Shown here piece after piece: positions 17,639-25,986 of a stretch of DNA of 64,000 nucleotides (positions are counted from its first letter, which is position 1; each line of letters opens with the position of its first letter). This DNA comes from Flavobacteriaceae bacterium (GTDB lineage Bacteria; Bacteroidota; Bacteroidia; Flavobacteriales; Flavobacteriaceae): NCBI GenBank assembly GCA_947488595.1, contig CANKZI010000003.1:62001-126000 (forward strand), written 5' to 3'. Position numbers and translations under genes: made by a program. The notes beneath the pieces are model-generated. The model was not told the origin of the DNA, made no database searches, and saw only the letters and a program-made list of their open reading frames with translations.

Positions 17639-18616
17639 TTAAAATTCGGCGTCGAAACTAATTTTTTGCGATTCGGCATCGGTGCTCATCACACCTGCTT
17701 TTTGGTATTCGGCTACTTTCTTTTCAAAGAAATTGGTTTTTCCTTGAAGCGAAATCATGTCCATAAAATCAAACGGATTCAAAGTATTGTATTCTCTATC
17801 GCAGCCCAATTCTACCAAAAGACGATCGGTGACAAATTCCAGATATTGTGTCATTAATCCTGCATTCATTCCGATCAAAGAGACCGGAAGTGATTCGGTG
17901 ATAAACTCTCTTTCAATGCGCAATGCTTCGACAATAATTTCTCTGATTCTTGCTTTTGGCACTTTATTAACCAAATGGTGGTTGTGCAAATGCACTGCAA
18001 AATCGCAATGTACGCCTTCGTCACGAGAGATCAATTCGTTAGAAAATGTTAAACCTGGCATCAACCCACGTTTTTTTAACCAATATATAGAACAAAATGC
18101 CCCCGAAAAGAAGATGCCTTCAACTGCTGCAAAAGCAATTAATCTTTCGGCAAACGAATCAGATTCGATCCATTTTAAAGCCCAATCTGCTTTTTTCTTA
18201 ATGGCTGGAAAAACTTCCAAAGCATTAAACAATTCGTCTTTTTCAACTTCATCTTTCACATAAGTATCAATCAAAAGGGAATATGTTTCAGAATGAATGT
18301 TTTCCATCATGATCTGAAAGCCGTAAAAGAACTTCGCTTCGGCATATTGCACTTCATTGACAAAGTTCTCGGCAAGATTTTCGTTTACAATACCATCAGA
18401 CGCAGCAAAAAAAGCCAGTATATGCTTGATAAAATACTTTTCGTCATTGTTCAACTTATTGTTCCAATCGTTCAAGTCTTGCGACAAATCAATTTCTTCA
18501 GCAGTCCAAAAACTGGCTTCCATCTTTTTATACCATTCCCAAATATCATGGTGTTTGATTGGAAAAATAACAAATCTGTTTTTGTTTTCTTGTAATATTG
18601 GCTCTATCATTGACAT
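17639..18616 (-). CDS. nrdB: Ribonucleoside-diphosphate reductase, beta subunit
   Basis: 325 residues, ferritin-like R2 with a diiron-tyrosyl radical site. [16 protein letters not shown] holds the metal ligands E105 and H108 and the radical-forming Tyr112 in the class Ia spacing. [41 protein letters not shown] holds the remaining Glu/Glu/His ligands and resembles eukaryotic R2. The C-terminal tail would dock NrdA. It is the first gene of nrdB-nrdA; a perfect DnaA-box sequence lies about 95 bp upstream. Confidence 0.97.
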   Translation of the reverse strand: MSMIEPILQENKNRFVIFPIKHHDIWEWYKKMEASFWTAEEIDLSQDLNDWNNKLNNDEKYFIKHILAFFAASDGIVNENLAENFVNEVQYAEAKFFYGFQIMMENIHSETYSLLIDTYVKDEVEKDELFNALEVFPAIKKKADWALKWIESDSFAERLIAFAAVEGIFFSGAFCSIYWLKKRGLMPGLTFSNELISRDEGVHCDFAVHLHNHHLVNKVPKARIREIIVEALRIEREFITESLPVSLIGMNAGLMTQYLEFVTDRLLVELGCDREYNTLNPFDFMDMISLQGKTNFFEKKVAEYQKAGVMSTDAESQKISFDAEF

Positions 18617-18923
18617 ACTGTTTTGACTTTTATGTGGTTTTTCGCTGTTTGCTTATTGGATTCTGTTCGTTACAAAGATTGTCATTTTTTTGGTTAAAAA
18701 AATTCAAACTTATCCACAATCGGAGCTAGTTTTTAACAATACGCATTTTTTACCAAAAGGAATTGCCTGCTCTTTAAATTACTTAAAATCAATGTTTTGA
18801 AAAAATAAAATCAGAAAAGAATCAACAAAATCAATGCTTTCAAAAACATTTAACAGTTGTTGAATTTAACATTTAAAAAACAAAATGATGGAGTAAAAAA
18901 AGTTGTAGATAAAAGAAAAAAAC
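18617..18923. other. nrdB upstream region, AT-rich, with one DnaA-box sequence
   Basis: About 307 bp between nrdB (minus) and the end of the DUF3109 gene (minus). TTATCCACA at 18710-18718 is a perfect DnaA-box 9-mer. A near -7 box (AATCTTTG on the minus strand, about 18672-18679) could serve nrdB. A loose direct repeat AAAATCAATGxTTTxAAAAA occurs near 18786 and 18828. I saw no NrdR-like palindrome and no gene. Confidence 0.45.
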
Positions 18924-19490
18924 TTACTTTTTAAGTTCTTTGGCCACTTTTTCGAGTTCATTATACCAGTCCATTCCAAATCTTCTGACCAGTGCCTCTT
19001 TAACAAATTTGTAAACCGGTACTTGCAATTCGGCACCCAAAGCACAAGCAGGATCGCAAATGTCCCAACGGTCATAGTTCACTGCTGCAAATTCGGTAAA
19101 ATCTTTAACGCGAACTGGGTACAAATGACAAGAAACCGGTTTTTTCCAATCGACAATCCCTTGGTTGTACGCTTGTTCAATACCGCAAAGTGCCGTTTTT
19201 CCGTCAAAAATAACATAAGCGCAGTCTTTCTCGTCGATCAAAGGCGTTTCAAAATCGCCATCAGTACCAATGCGCCACGTACCTTGCGCTTCAATAGCGG
19301 CAATGCCCTCTTTGCGCAAAAAAGGTTTGATTTTGGGATAAATATTTTCGAGAATTTTGGTTTCGGCTTCGCTCAAAGGAGCGCCAGCATCGCCATCTAC
19401 ACAGCAAGCACCATGACAGGCAGAAAGGTTACACACAAAATCTTTTTCGAGAATATCTTCGGATACGATGGTTTTTCCAAGTTGAAACAT
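18924..19490 (-). CDS. DUF3109 family cysteine-rich protein
   Basis: 188 residues, a complete DUF3109 protein of unknown function. It has a cysteine cluster C-x4-C-x3-CC (CNLSACHGACCVDGDAGAPLS), further Cys at KDCAYVIF, ALCGIE and SCHLYPVRV, and a terminal CDPACALG. The arrangement resembles the YkgJ/CxxCxxCC zinc or Fe-S binding families. The start follows a TATCTTTG -7 box so closely that the mRNA may be nearly leaderless. It is divergent from marC. Confidence 0.88.
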   Translation of the reverse strand: MFQLGKTIVSEDILEKDFVCNLSACHGACCVDGDAGAPLSEAETKILENIYPKIKPFLRKEGIAAIEAQGTWRIGTDGDFETPLIDEKDCAYVIFDGKTALCGIEQAYNQGIVDWKKPVSCHLYPVRVKDFTEFAAVNYDRWDICDPACALGAELQVPVYKFVKEALVRRFGMDWYNELEKVAKELKK

Positions 19491-19494
19491 GTTG

Positions 19495-19502
19495 CAAAGA
19501 TA
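19495..19502 (-). promoter_or_regulatory. DUF3109 gene -7 box TATCTTTG, almost abutting the start codon
   Basis: The minus strand reads TATCTTTG, ending 4 bp before the ATG at 19490. If transcription begins the usual 4-7 nt after the box, the 5' leader is absent or a few nt long. Confidence 0.45.
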
Positions 19503-19608
19503 CGTTGCGATTTTTACATTTTTGATAAAAAACGTAACGCACTGAAATTCAATTATTTTACTGTATAAAAATTAACTTAACCTTAGCAGATTTCAGTTTT
19601 AAAAAAAA

Positions 19609-19616
19609 TAATTTTG
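19609..19616 (+). promoter_or_regulatory. marC -7 box TAATTTTG
   Basis: TAATTTTG matches TAnnTTTG, 21 bp before ATG 19638. It supports the shorter marC start over the TTG at 19614 used by the track, since that TTG lies inside the box. Confidence 0.5.
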
Positions 19617-19637
19617 CACCACGAAAAACTACAAATT

Positions 19638-20213
19638 ATGGAGTTAGATTTTAAAGAAATCATTACCGTTGGCATGGTGCTTTTTGCCGTAATTGATATC
19701 GTAGGAACAATTCCGATTATTGTCGATTTGCGACAAAAACACGGGCATATCGAGTCAGAAAAAGCGTCGGTGGTGGCGGGTATGATTATGATTCTTTTTC
19801 TTTTTGTTGGTGAGGAATTACTCAATTTGATTGGTATCGATGTAAACTCATTTGCCGTAGCTGGTTCATTGGTTTTGTTTTTTCTGGCATTGGAAATGAT
19901 TTTGGGTATTCAAATTTATAGAGACGAAGAAGCGAGTTCTGCCTCAATTGTACCGATTGCTTTTCCGTTGATTGCTGGCGCAGGAACCATGACTACTTTG
20001 TTGTCACTTCGGGCACAATTTCATACAATAAACATTATTGTTGCCATAGTTTTGAATATCATTTTGGTTTATTCCGTCTTAAAATCATCATCAAAAATCG
20101 AAAAATTATTAGGCAAAAACGGCTTGGGTGTCGTGCGAAAAACATTTGGCGTAGTGCTTTTGGCCATTGCTGTTAAATTATTTGCTGCTAATGTTAAAGG
20201 TTTATTTTTGTAA
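19638..20213 (+). CDS. MarC family integral membrane protein
   Basis: 191 residues from ATG 19638 (MELDFKEIITVGMVLFAVID). Six hydrophobic segments with MarC/UPF0056 landmarks: FAVIDIVGTIPIIVDL, FFLALEMILGIQI, IVPIAFPLIAGAGTMTTLLSL and the C-terminal VVRKTFGVVLLAIAVKLF. The family was linked to multiple antibiotic resistance by name only; its transport role is unproven. Start of a plus-strand run with a small membrane protein and a flavoprotein. Confidence 0.9.
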   Translation: MELDFKEIITVGMVLFAVIDIVGTIPIIVDLRQKHGHIESEKASVVAGMIMILFLFVGEELLNLIGIDVNSFAVAGSLVLFFLALEMILGIQIYRDEEASSASIVPIAFPLIAGAGTMTTLLSLRAQFHTINIIVAIVLNIILVYSVLKSSSKIEKLLGKNGLGVVRKTFGVVLLAIAVKLFAANVKGLFL

Positions 20214-20254
20214 GCTATTTTTTTATTAATTTCACGTTCTTTAATAATTTAAAA

Positions 20255-20455
20255 ATGAAAATATTTACAACCGTATTGATTGTTTTGGCCATTGCATTGA
20301 TTGTTTTTAATATTACATTGCTTGATTTTGGCAATTTATTTAAAGGCGATAGTTTGGTTGGACTTATTGGTATCCTTGCTTGTTTTTGCGCGGTTTTTAT
20401 TCTTTTGATCTTTAGAATGTCAAAAATGATTGAAGAAAAAACAAAAAATCAATAG
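20255..20455 (+). CDS. Small two-TM membrane protein, unknown function
   Basis: 66 residues with two hydrophobic helices (TTVLIVLAIALIVFNITLLDF and LVGLIGILACFCAVFILLIF) and a basic/acidic C-terminal tail MSKMIEEKTKNQ. It lies 42 bp after marC and 3 bp before the flavoprotein gene, so it is probably translated from the same mRNA. I recognise no named family; similar small proteins occur in this position in flavobacteria as far as I recall. Confidence 0.75.
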   Translation: MKIFTTVLIVLAIALIVFNITLLDFGNLFKGDSLVGLIGILACFCAVFILLIFRMSKMIEEKTKNQ

Positions 20456-20458
20456 TCC

Positions 20459-21061
20459 ATGTTTGATGTTTTAATTATTGGCGGTGGCGTTTCTGGTATT
20501 TCTTGTGCCTTAGTATTGGGTTCGGCAAAAAACAAACCATTTGTAGCCAACAAAAACATCGGAATTGTTGCACACCAAAAAACTTCTTCGCTTCAAGACG
20601 CTCTTTTTAACAACGCTTATGGCATTCCAGCAGGAAAATTGGGATCTGATTTGTTAATTGAAAGTGTCCAACATTTGTCTGATTTATATCCGCATATCGA
20701 ACAAATTAGCGCCGAAAAAGTGATGAAAATTGAAGGCGCGTTTCCTAACTTCACGGTTTTCACCAATAAAAATAGTTACAAAACCAAAAATATAGTGCTC
20801 GCTATTGGTTACTCCAATACTTTTGCCATTGAAGGATTGATGCAATTTGTTGTTCCGCATCAAAAGACGTTGCCAGAAAAGCAAAGAATCCAACTAAAAA
20901 ATACCGATCATAAAGTTGCCGATGGCATTTATGTGGTAGGCACTTTGGCAGGATGGCGAAGCCAATTGGCGATTGCCGCCGGAAGTGGTGCCGCAGTGGC
21001 CACAGATATTTTAACCGAGTGGAATGGCGGTATTCAAACGCAAAGTCATGACAAGATTTGA
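20459..21061 (+). CDS. Short FAD/NAD(P)-dependent oxidoreductase (thioredoxin-reductase-like), no CxxC
   Basis: 200 residues with the FAD-binding Rossmann motif FDVLIIGGGVSGISCALVLG at the N-terminus and the C-terminal FAD motif VADGIYVVGTLAGWRSQLAIAAGSGAAVATDIL of the thioredoxin-reductase family. It is about 100 residues shorter than TrxB. The middle lacks both the NADPH-binding domain and the CxxC redox pair, so it cannot be an ordinary thioredoxin reductase. It is either a reduced flavoprotein family of its own or needs a partner. The end is convergent with the S41 protease gene. Confidence 0.82.
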   Translation: MFDVLIIGGGVSGISCALVLGSAKNKPFVANKNIGIVAHQKTSSLQDALFNNAYGIPAGKLGSDLLIESVQHLSDLYPHIEQISAEKVMKIEGAFPNFTVFTNKNSYKTKNIVLAIGYSNTFAIEGLMQFVVPHQKTLPEKQRIQLKNTDHKVADGIYVVGTLAGWRSQLAIAAGSGAAVATDILTEWNGGIQTQSHDKI

Positions 21062-21078
21062 GTTGAATACCTTTTAAA

Positions 21079-22650
21079 TTATTGTTTCAAGACTGCTTTT
21101 ATCATCGGATCCTCTTTCAATACCATCTCATAATATTTTTCTTCGCCAAAAAGCTGTCTAGCAAATTCGGCTGCCAAATAGGTTTTTACTAAAGGCTTAA
21201 TTGTTTTGAGATTTTGAATGATACCATTGTCTTTCAAATGTTTTTCGAAAGCATTAAAATACAAATCAGTAGTAGCAATAGCCATTTTAAATTGATTAAA
21301 ATTCATTCCTTTAAATTGTTTTCGGCTTTTTTCTAAGGTTTCAAAAACAAAATAACCAACAACACCAGACTGCATCAAATACAAGCCGTTTTCTTCGCCT
21401 GATGTACTACTGAACGGCACAAAAACGTCGGGAACGATGCCGCCGCCACCATAAACGATTTTGCCTTTTGGTGTTTTAAACTTTAGCGTATCCGCAATTT
21501 GAATACTGTCTTTGCTGTACAATTCACCATTTTTAAAACGCTTGTCAAAGGTTTTAAAATAATCATCTTCGCCTTTGGCATAAGAACTTTGGATAGAACG
21601 GCCTGTTGGCGTATAATACCGCGCTACGGTCAATCGCACCGCCGAGCCGTCGTCAAAATCCATTTCGCGTTGCACCAATCCTTTGCCAAAAGAACGTCTT
21701 CCAACAATGGTACCACGATCGTTATCTTGAATGGCTCCGGCAAATATTTCGCTAGCAGAAGCTGAATTTTCATTGATTAAGACATATACATTTCCGGATT
21801 CAAAATCGCCTTTTTCGGTCGCAAAAGTCTTATCGGTTCTGCCTTTACGATTTTTTGTAAAAACAATCAATTGCTTGTCTTTTAAAAAATCATCTGCAAT
21901 TTCGACCGCTTTTTCAAGATAACCACCGCCATTATCGCGAACGTCAACCACAATAGCATTGGCACCCTGCTTTTTGAGTTGAAGCAAACCAGCGTGAAAT
22001 TCATCATAAGTAGTTTCGGCAAAACGATTGATCTTGATATAACCCGTATTTTTATTCAGCATCAAAGCAATATCAACACTTTTTATGGCTACAACGTCTC
22101 TTTTAACTTTGATTTTCAACTTCTTTTTTTCGCTTTTTCGATAAATGGTCAACTCGATTTCTGAGCCAACTTCGCCTTTCAATTTAGAAAAAAGACTGTC
22201 ATTAGGTAATTTTCGTCCAAACAATTGGTCATTACCAGCATATAAAATGCGGTCACCTGCTTGAATTCCAGCTTTTTCTGAAGGTCCGTTGGCAATGGGT
22301 TTGATTATAGCAACTGTATCATTATACATATAAAAATTAACGCCAATTCCAACAAAATCGCCCTTCATACTTTGGGCAACGCCTTCCATTTCGCTTTGCG
22401 CGATGTAAACCGAATGTGGATCAAGCTTATCCAAAATACTATTCACAGTCAAATCAACAATCGAATCGGTATTGACAGCATCAACATATTCGTTATCGAT
22501 AAAATCAATCAGTTTGTTGAGTTTGTCCTTATGATTACTCGTCGAAAAAAATGCGTCACGAATAGGAAAATTAAGCACAGAACCCAAAACAATGCCCAAT
22601 GCCAGCGTCATAAAAATTAAAACCGGTAAATAGTTTTTATCTTTTTTCAT
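21079..22650 (-). CDS. S41 family C-terminal processing peptidase
   Basis: 523 residues. One N-terminal membrane segment (LPVLIFMTLALGIVLGSVL) places it in the periplasm, anchored. A PDZ domain (about 85-165, GDFVGIGVNFYMYNDTVAIIKPIANGPSEKAGIQAGDRILYA) precedes the S41 catalytic domain. The Ser/Lys dyad region is NENSASASEIFAGAIQDNDRGTIVGRRSFGKGLVQ. CtpA/Tsp-type proteases trim or degrade envelope proteins at the C-terminus. Its ATG overlaps the stop of the dCMP deaminase gene by one base, so translational coupling is likely. Confidence 0.93.
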   Translation of the reverse strand: MKKDKNYLPVLIFMTLALGIVLGSVLNFPIRDAFFSTSNHKDKLNKLIDFIDNEYVDAVNTDSIVDLTVNSILDKLDPHSVYIAQSEMEGVAQSMKGDFVGIGVNFYMYNDTVAIIKPIANGPSEKAGIQAGDRILYAGNDQLFGRKLPNDSLFSKLKGEVGSEIELTIYRKSEKKKLKIKVKRDVVAIKSVDIALMLNKNTGYIKINRFAETTYDEFHAGLLQLKKQGANAIVVDVRDNGGGYLEKAVEIADDFLKDKQLIVFTKNRKGRTDKTFATEKGDFESGNVYVLINENSASASEIFAGAIQDNDRGTIVGRRSFGKGLVQREMDFDDGSAVRLTVARYYTPTGRSIQSSYAKGEDDYFKTFDKRFKNGELYSKDSIQIADTLKFKTPKGKIVYGGGGIVPDVFVPFSSTSGEENGLYLMQSGVVGYFVFETLEKSRKQFKGMNFNQFKMAIATTDLYFNAFEKHLKDNGIIQNLKTIKPLVKTYLAAEFARQLFGEEKYYEMVLKEDPMIKAVLKQ

Positions 22651-23081
22651 TATTCTTCGAGTTCCGTAATTTGCACCACAGTTATTCCGGCTTTGGTTAA
22701 AAATTGTAATCCCGAATCGTCGCGATAGCCGTTTTGATAAACCACTCTCTTGATTCCAGATTGGTGGATTAATTTACTACACTCTTTGCAGGGCGAAAGC
22801 GTAATATACAAAGTAGCACCCTCACAAGATTGGGTAGAACGCGCTACTTTTAGGATGGCGTTGGCTTCGGCATGCAAAACATCCCAACGGGTTAGTCCTT
22901 CTTCATCTTCGCAACAATTTTCAAAACCACTTGGCGTTCCGTTGTAACCGTCAGAAATAATCATTCGGTCTTTTACGATAATTGCGCCTACTTGCTTGCG
23001 TTTGCAGTACGACAAAAGACTCCATTCTTTGGCAATTCTGAGATAGGCTTTGTCGTATTTATTTAGTTTTTCTAAATTCAT
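22650..23081 (-). CDS. dCMP deaminase family protein
   Basis: 143 residues of the cytidine/deoxycytidylate deaminase fold. Zinc ligands are the HAEANAIL histidine with catalytic Glu, and the SPCKECSKL cysteine pair. CCEDEEGLTRWDVLHAEA resembles the dCMP deaminase effector/substrate loop. It makes dUMP for thymidylate synthesis. It is the first of two overlapping genes with the S41 protease; the pairing has no obvious metabolic logic. Confidence 0.93.
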   Translation of the reverse strand: MNLEKLNKYDKAYLRIAKEWSLLSYCKRKQVGAIIVKDRMIISDGYNGTPSGFENCCEDEEGLTRWDVLHAEANAILKVARSTQSCEGATLYITLSPCKECSKLIHQSGIKRVVYQNGYRDDSGLQFLTKAGITVVQITELEE

Positions 23082-23164
23082 TGATTCAGGAAAAATAGAT
23101 TATAAAATTTTTTGTGAATGTAATCTGATTTTATCAAATAAATAAAATCGTAACGTTAATTATT

Positions 23165-23752
23165 TTACCAAATGGGACTTGACAAAATCATTGGCAAAAC
23201 CACACCGATTACAAAAGCCGCCATAACGAGGGTCCAATCTCTTTTTGAAAATCTAAAAAAAGTTTGTACAACATAGGAAACAATCAAAACTACAAAAACT
23301 GCACTAAGCTGCGCTGCTTCGATGCCGAGTGCAAACTCTAAAAGCGGAATCAATTTTGCGGTGGCATTGCCCGGAAGTATTGTTTTGAAATAATTGGAAA
23401 AGCCCAGTCCGTGAATGATTCCAAAAAATAAAGTGATAAAAGCAATCACGCTGATACTGTCGTTTTTACTGCTTTTTCCGGCGGTGAATAAGTGAAAAAA
23501 GGCGGTAATTAAAATGGTAATGGGAATTAAAAATTCGACTAAATTTACTTTAATTACTACAAATCCAAAGACCGAGAGCAACAGTGCCAACGTATGACCA
23601 ACAGTAAAAAGGCTGACCAAAAGCAACACACGTTTCCAATCTTTGAAGGCATACGGAACGGTTAGCGCAATAAGAAAAAGCACGTGGTCGTAGGCTTTGA
23701 TGTCTAAAACGTGTCGTAATCCTATTTCAAAATAGATCCAAAATTCAGACAT
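23165..23752 (-). CDS. HupE/UreJ family membrane protein
   Basis: 195 residues with about six membrane segments. The family signature is IGLRHVLDIKAYDHVLFLIALTVPY, followed by LVSLFTVGHTLALLLSVFGF and FFGIIHGLGFSNYFKTIL, with His residues placed in the membrane. HupE/UreJ proteins are proposed nickel (or other metal) permeases, but no hydrogenase or urease genes are in this window, so the substrate is open. 83 bp separate it from the dCMP deaminase gene. Confidence 0.88.
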   Translation of the reverse strand: MSEFWIYFEIGLRHVLDIKAYDHVLFLIALTVPYAFKDWKRVLLLVSLFTVGHTLALLLSVFGFVVIKVNLVEFLIPITILITAFFHLFTAGKSSKNDSISVIAFITLFFGIIHGLGFSNYFKTILPGNATAKLIPLLEFALGIEAAQLSAVFVVLIVSYVVQTFFRFSKRDWTLVMAAFVIGVVLPMILSSPIW

Positions 23753-23894
23753 TATTAATATTTTATAGATTTAGTAGACTCAAACTTACAATTATTTTTT
23801 TTTATTTGGTAAAATTCAAAACAGTTATGATGATAAAATTAGATTTTACTTGCAATTTCTTTTGGTAATCGTTCAATTAAAATCGAAATACATT

Positions 23895-23902
23895 TATATT
23901 TG
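23895..23902 (+). promoter_or_regulatory. TerB-like gene -7 box TATATTTG
   Basis: TATATTTG is a perfect TAnnTTTG match, 21 bp before the ATG at 23924. No -33 TTTG is seen at the usual spacing. Confidence 0.5.
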
Positions 23903-23923
23903 CAAAATAAATAAAACACAATT

Positions 23924-24355
23924 ATGTCATTTTCAGATTTATTTGATAGCGGATTCAAAAACAGAAATAAAGGTCATTTTTCGGCTATTGTAAGAGTTGC
24001 CATGGAAAACGGTCATTTGAGCGAAGAAGAGCGCCTCTTCCTAGACAAATTGGCCATACAATTGGAAATTTCTCCCGAAGAATATGCGGAGATTCTAGAG
24101 AATCCATTAAAATACCCTATCAATCCGCCCTCTTTGCACACCCAACGTTTGGAACGTTTGTATGATTTGTCGCGCATGGTTTATGCTGACCACGTTTTAG
24201 GACCAAAACAAAAAGAAATTTTGAGCCGATTTGCTCTGGCATTGGGATTTACGCCAAGTAATGTGCATTATATTGTTGACAAAGCGTTATCATTATTGGT
24301 ATTGGAAGTAGATTTGGATACCTTTTTGTATGAAATGCAACACATGAATAAATAA
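23924..24355 (+). CDS. TerB-like alpha-helical protein
   Basis: 143 residues, soluble, all-helical. FSAIVRVAMENGHLSEEERLFLDKLAIQLEIS and MVYADHVLGPKQKEILSRFALALGF form two repeats of the TerB/DUF533 type, each with an acidic helix-hairpin (D/E-G-x-L-x-x-x-E) that could bind metal. The name tellurite resistance is historical; no other ter genes are nearby, so a resistance role should not be assumed. It is monocistronic with its own promoter and strong terminator. Confidence 0.72.
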   Translation: MSFSDLFDSGFKNRNKGHFSAIVRVAMENGHLSEEERLFLDKLAIQLEISPEEYAEILENPLKYPINPPSLHTQRLERLYDLSRMVYADHVLGPKQKEILSRFALALGFTPSNVHYIVDKALSLLVLEVDLDTFLYEMQHMNK

Positions 24356-24372
24356 TTTCAGGCCAAAAAAAG

Positions 24373-24414
24373 CAAAGGTTCAAAGTGTAGTGATAGACTT
24401 TGAACCTTTGTTTT
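24373..24414 (+). terminator. Strong rho-independent terminator after TerB-like gene
   Basis: CAAAGGTTCAAAGT (24373-24386) and ACTTTGAACCTTTG (24397-24410) form a perfect 14-bp stem with a 10-nt loop, followed by TTTT. It starts 18 bp after the stop codon. Confidence 0.88.
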
Positions 24415-24574
24415 AAACATTAAACCTGAATTATGTTTTAGTCAAAAGGAGGAATTACATTTTGCTGAAAATCAATTTTTTTCATGTCTCTAGAAAATCA
24501 AATCCTTGTTTTTTGGCTCCGCTTATTTTGCATTTGATTTAAATCAAAAAAATCTTAACCACTAATCAAAAAAA

Positions 24575-24662
24575 TTATAACTTATAATTTTCTTGATTGT
24601 AACTTATAATCTTCATGATTGTAACTTATAATTTTCTTGATTGTAATGCGTAATTTTTTTGT
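24575..24662. repeat. Four-unit tandem repeat, 22-bp period (TTGTAACTTATAATTTTCTTGA)
   Basis: Units at 24575-24596, 24597-24618, 24619-24640 and 24641-24662. Units 1-3 differ from the consensus by at most about three bases; unit 4 is degenerate. Each carries the near-palindrome TAACTTATAA. There are no spacers, so this is not a CRISPR array. It lies between two convergent genes. Confidence 0.8.
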
Positions 24663-24808
24663 TTACGTTTTTCTTGCGGACATATTGCGTTATCAAAAAA
24701 TTTCGAAGTTGTTCTCTTTATAATTAATCCAAAAATTAAATTTGGTAAAGTAACAATAGCAGATTCCCTATGAAATCTCAACGGCTCATAATCTGAATTA
24801 GAGATTAA

Positions 24809-25828
24809 TTAATATTTACTCAACTTTGCCTTCATCATAAAATCTTCTGCTTTTTCTACCATATTGTAACTACCACAAAAAAACGGAACACGTTGATGCA
24901 ATTCGGTCGCCTGAATTTCCATAATTCTACCAAATCCGTCCGACGCTTTTCCGCCCGCCTGCTCAACTATAAATGCCATCGGATTGCATTCGTACAACAA
25001 ACGCAATTTGCCTTTTGGTGCTTTGGAACTTGTCGGATAAATATAAATTCCGCCTTTAATCATGTTGCGGTGGATGTCAGAAACCAAACTGCCGATATAA
25101 CGCGATGTATAAGGTCGGTCTTCTTCTTCCAACTGACAATATTTGATATAATCTTTGACGCCTTGCGGAAAATGCACATAATTGCCCTCGTTAATAGAAT
25201 AGATATTACCATCTTTTGAAAACTGCATGTTCGGGTGTGATAAATAAAAAGTTCCAATTGCTGGGTTCAAGGTAAAACCATTCACGCCATGACCTGTAGT
25301 ATAAACCAACATCGTCGAAGTCCCATAAATCACATAGCCCGCCGCAACTTGTGCCGTGCCTGGCTGCAAAAAATCTTCTAACTTTACCGGTGTACCAATA
25401 GGAGTAATTCTTCTAAAAACAGAAAAAATGGTACCCACAGAAACATTTACGTCAATATTAGAAGAGCCGTCAAGCGGATCCATTAAAACCACATATTTGT
25501 TATTATTACCGCTATCAGAACCTTCAACTGTGATAAAATCGTCATTCTCTTCCGAAGCAATTCCGCAAACAATTTCGCGATTGATCAAAGTTTGGATAAA
25601 CACTTCGTTCGCATAAACATCCAACTTTTGTTGGTCTTCTCCCTGAATATTTTGTTCACCAGCAGCACCAACAATGTCAACCAGTCCAGCTTTGTTCACT
25701 TTATAATTGACCACTTTGGCAGCCAAGCGAATCGAATTGATGATTCTAGACAACTCACCCGACGAATATTGGTGTGCTTTTTGGTTCTCGATAATAAATT
25801 CTCCTAATGTTTTGTTGCGTTCTTCCAT
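24809..25828 (-). CDS. fbp: Fructose-1,6-bisphosphatase, class I
   Basis: 339 residues from ATG 25828 ([12 protein letters not shown]), preferred over the 10-residue longer track start. Signatures are [21 protein letters not shown], the metal-binding ASEENDD region, [25 protein letters not shown] and [31 protein letters not shown]. It hydrolyses FBP to F6P, the committed step of gluconeogenesis, in the cytoplasm. It is divergent from the GNAT gene across a short shared promoter region. Confidence 0.97.
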   Translation of the reverse strand: MEERNKTLGEFIIENQKAHQYSSGELSRIINSIRLAAKVVNYKVNKAGLVDIVGAAGEQNIQGEDQQKLDVYANEVFIQTLINREIVCGIASEENDDFITVEGSDSGNNNKYVVLMDPLDGSSNIDVNVSVGTIFSVFRRITPIGTPVKLEDFLQPGTAQVAAGYVIYGTSTMLVYTTGHGVNGFTLNPAIGTFYLSHPNMQFSKDGNIYSINEGNYVHFPQGVKDYIKYCQLEEEDRPYTSRYIGSLVSDIHRNMIKGGIYIYPTSSKAPKGKLRLLYECNPMAFIVEQAGGKASDGFGRIMEIQATELHQRVPFFCGSYNMVEKAEDFMMKAKLSKY

Positions 25829-25889
25829 TACGAAATCGTTGTAGTTAATTGTGCACAAATATCGGTTTTTTTGTGAAATACAAGTAATT

Positions 25890-25922
25890 TTTGAGAATTA
25901 GTTTATCGGATTTGTATATTTG
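25890..25922 (+). promoter_or_regulatory. GNAT gene promoter (-33 TTTG, -7 TATATTTG, spacing 21)
   Basis: TTTG at 25890-25893 and TATATTTG at 25915-25922 match the Bacteroidetes promoter consensus with 21-bp spacing. It also explains why the track's start at 25891, inside this promoter, is wrong. Confidence 0.7.
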
Positions 25923-25986
25923 CTTTTTAGGACATTGCGAGGTTTATAAACCAAAATGCAGTCCAATCGACAAAACATTGATAAGT

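Larger units (their letters stand above)
24356..24808. other. Convergent intergenic region, 450 bp, no gene
   Basis: Contains the TerB-gene terminator (24373-24414), an AGGAGG run without a usable start codon (24444-24453), and a four-unit 22-bp tandem repeat (24575-24662), then AT-rich DNA up to the fbp stop. No frame looks coding. Confidence 0.6.

Noticed and set aside
17419-17661. 80-aa plus-strand ORF between nrdB and nrdA
   Set aside because: It is the hairpin repeat read as protein; odd composition and no homologous start, and it overlaps the nrdB end.
23924-24355. Tellurite-resistance operon
   Set aside because: A lone TerB-like gene without terC/terD/terZ; its name does not imply that function.
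24444-24453. Strong Shine-Dalgarno sequence AAAAGGAGGA
   Set aside because: No ATG follows at useful distance; only a 26-codon TTG frame. Bacteroidota rarely use such sites, so it looks accidental.
24575-24662. CRISPR array
   Set aside because: Repeat units are directly adjacent with no spacers, and no cas genes are present.
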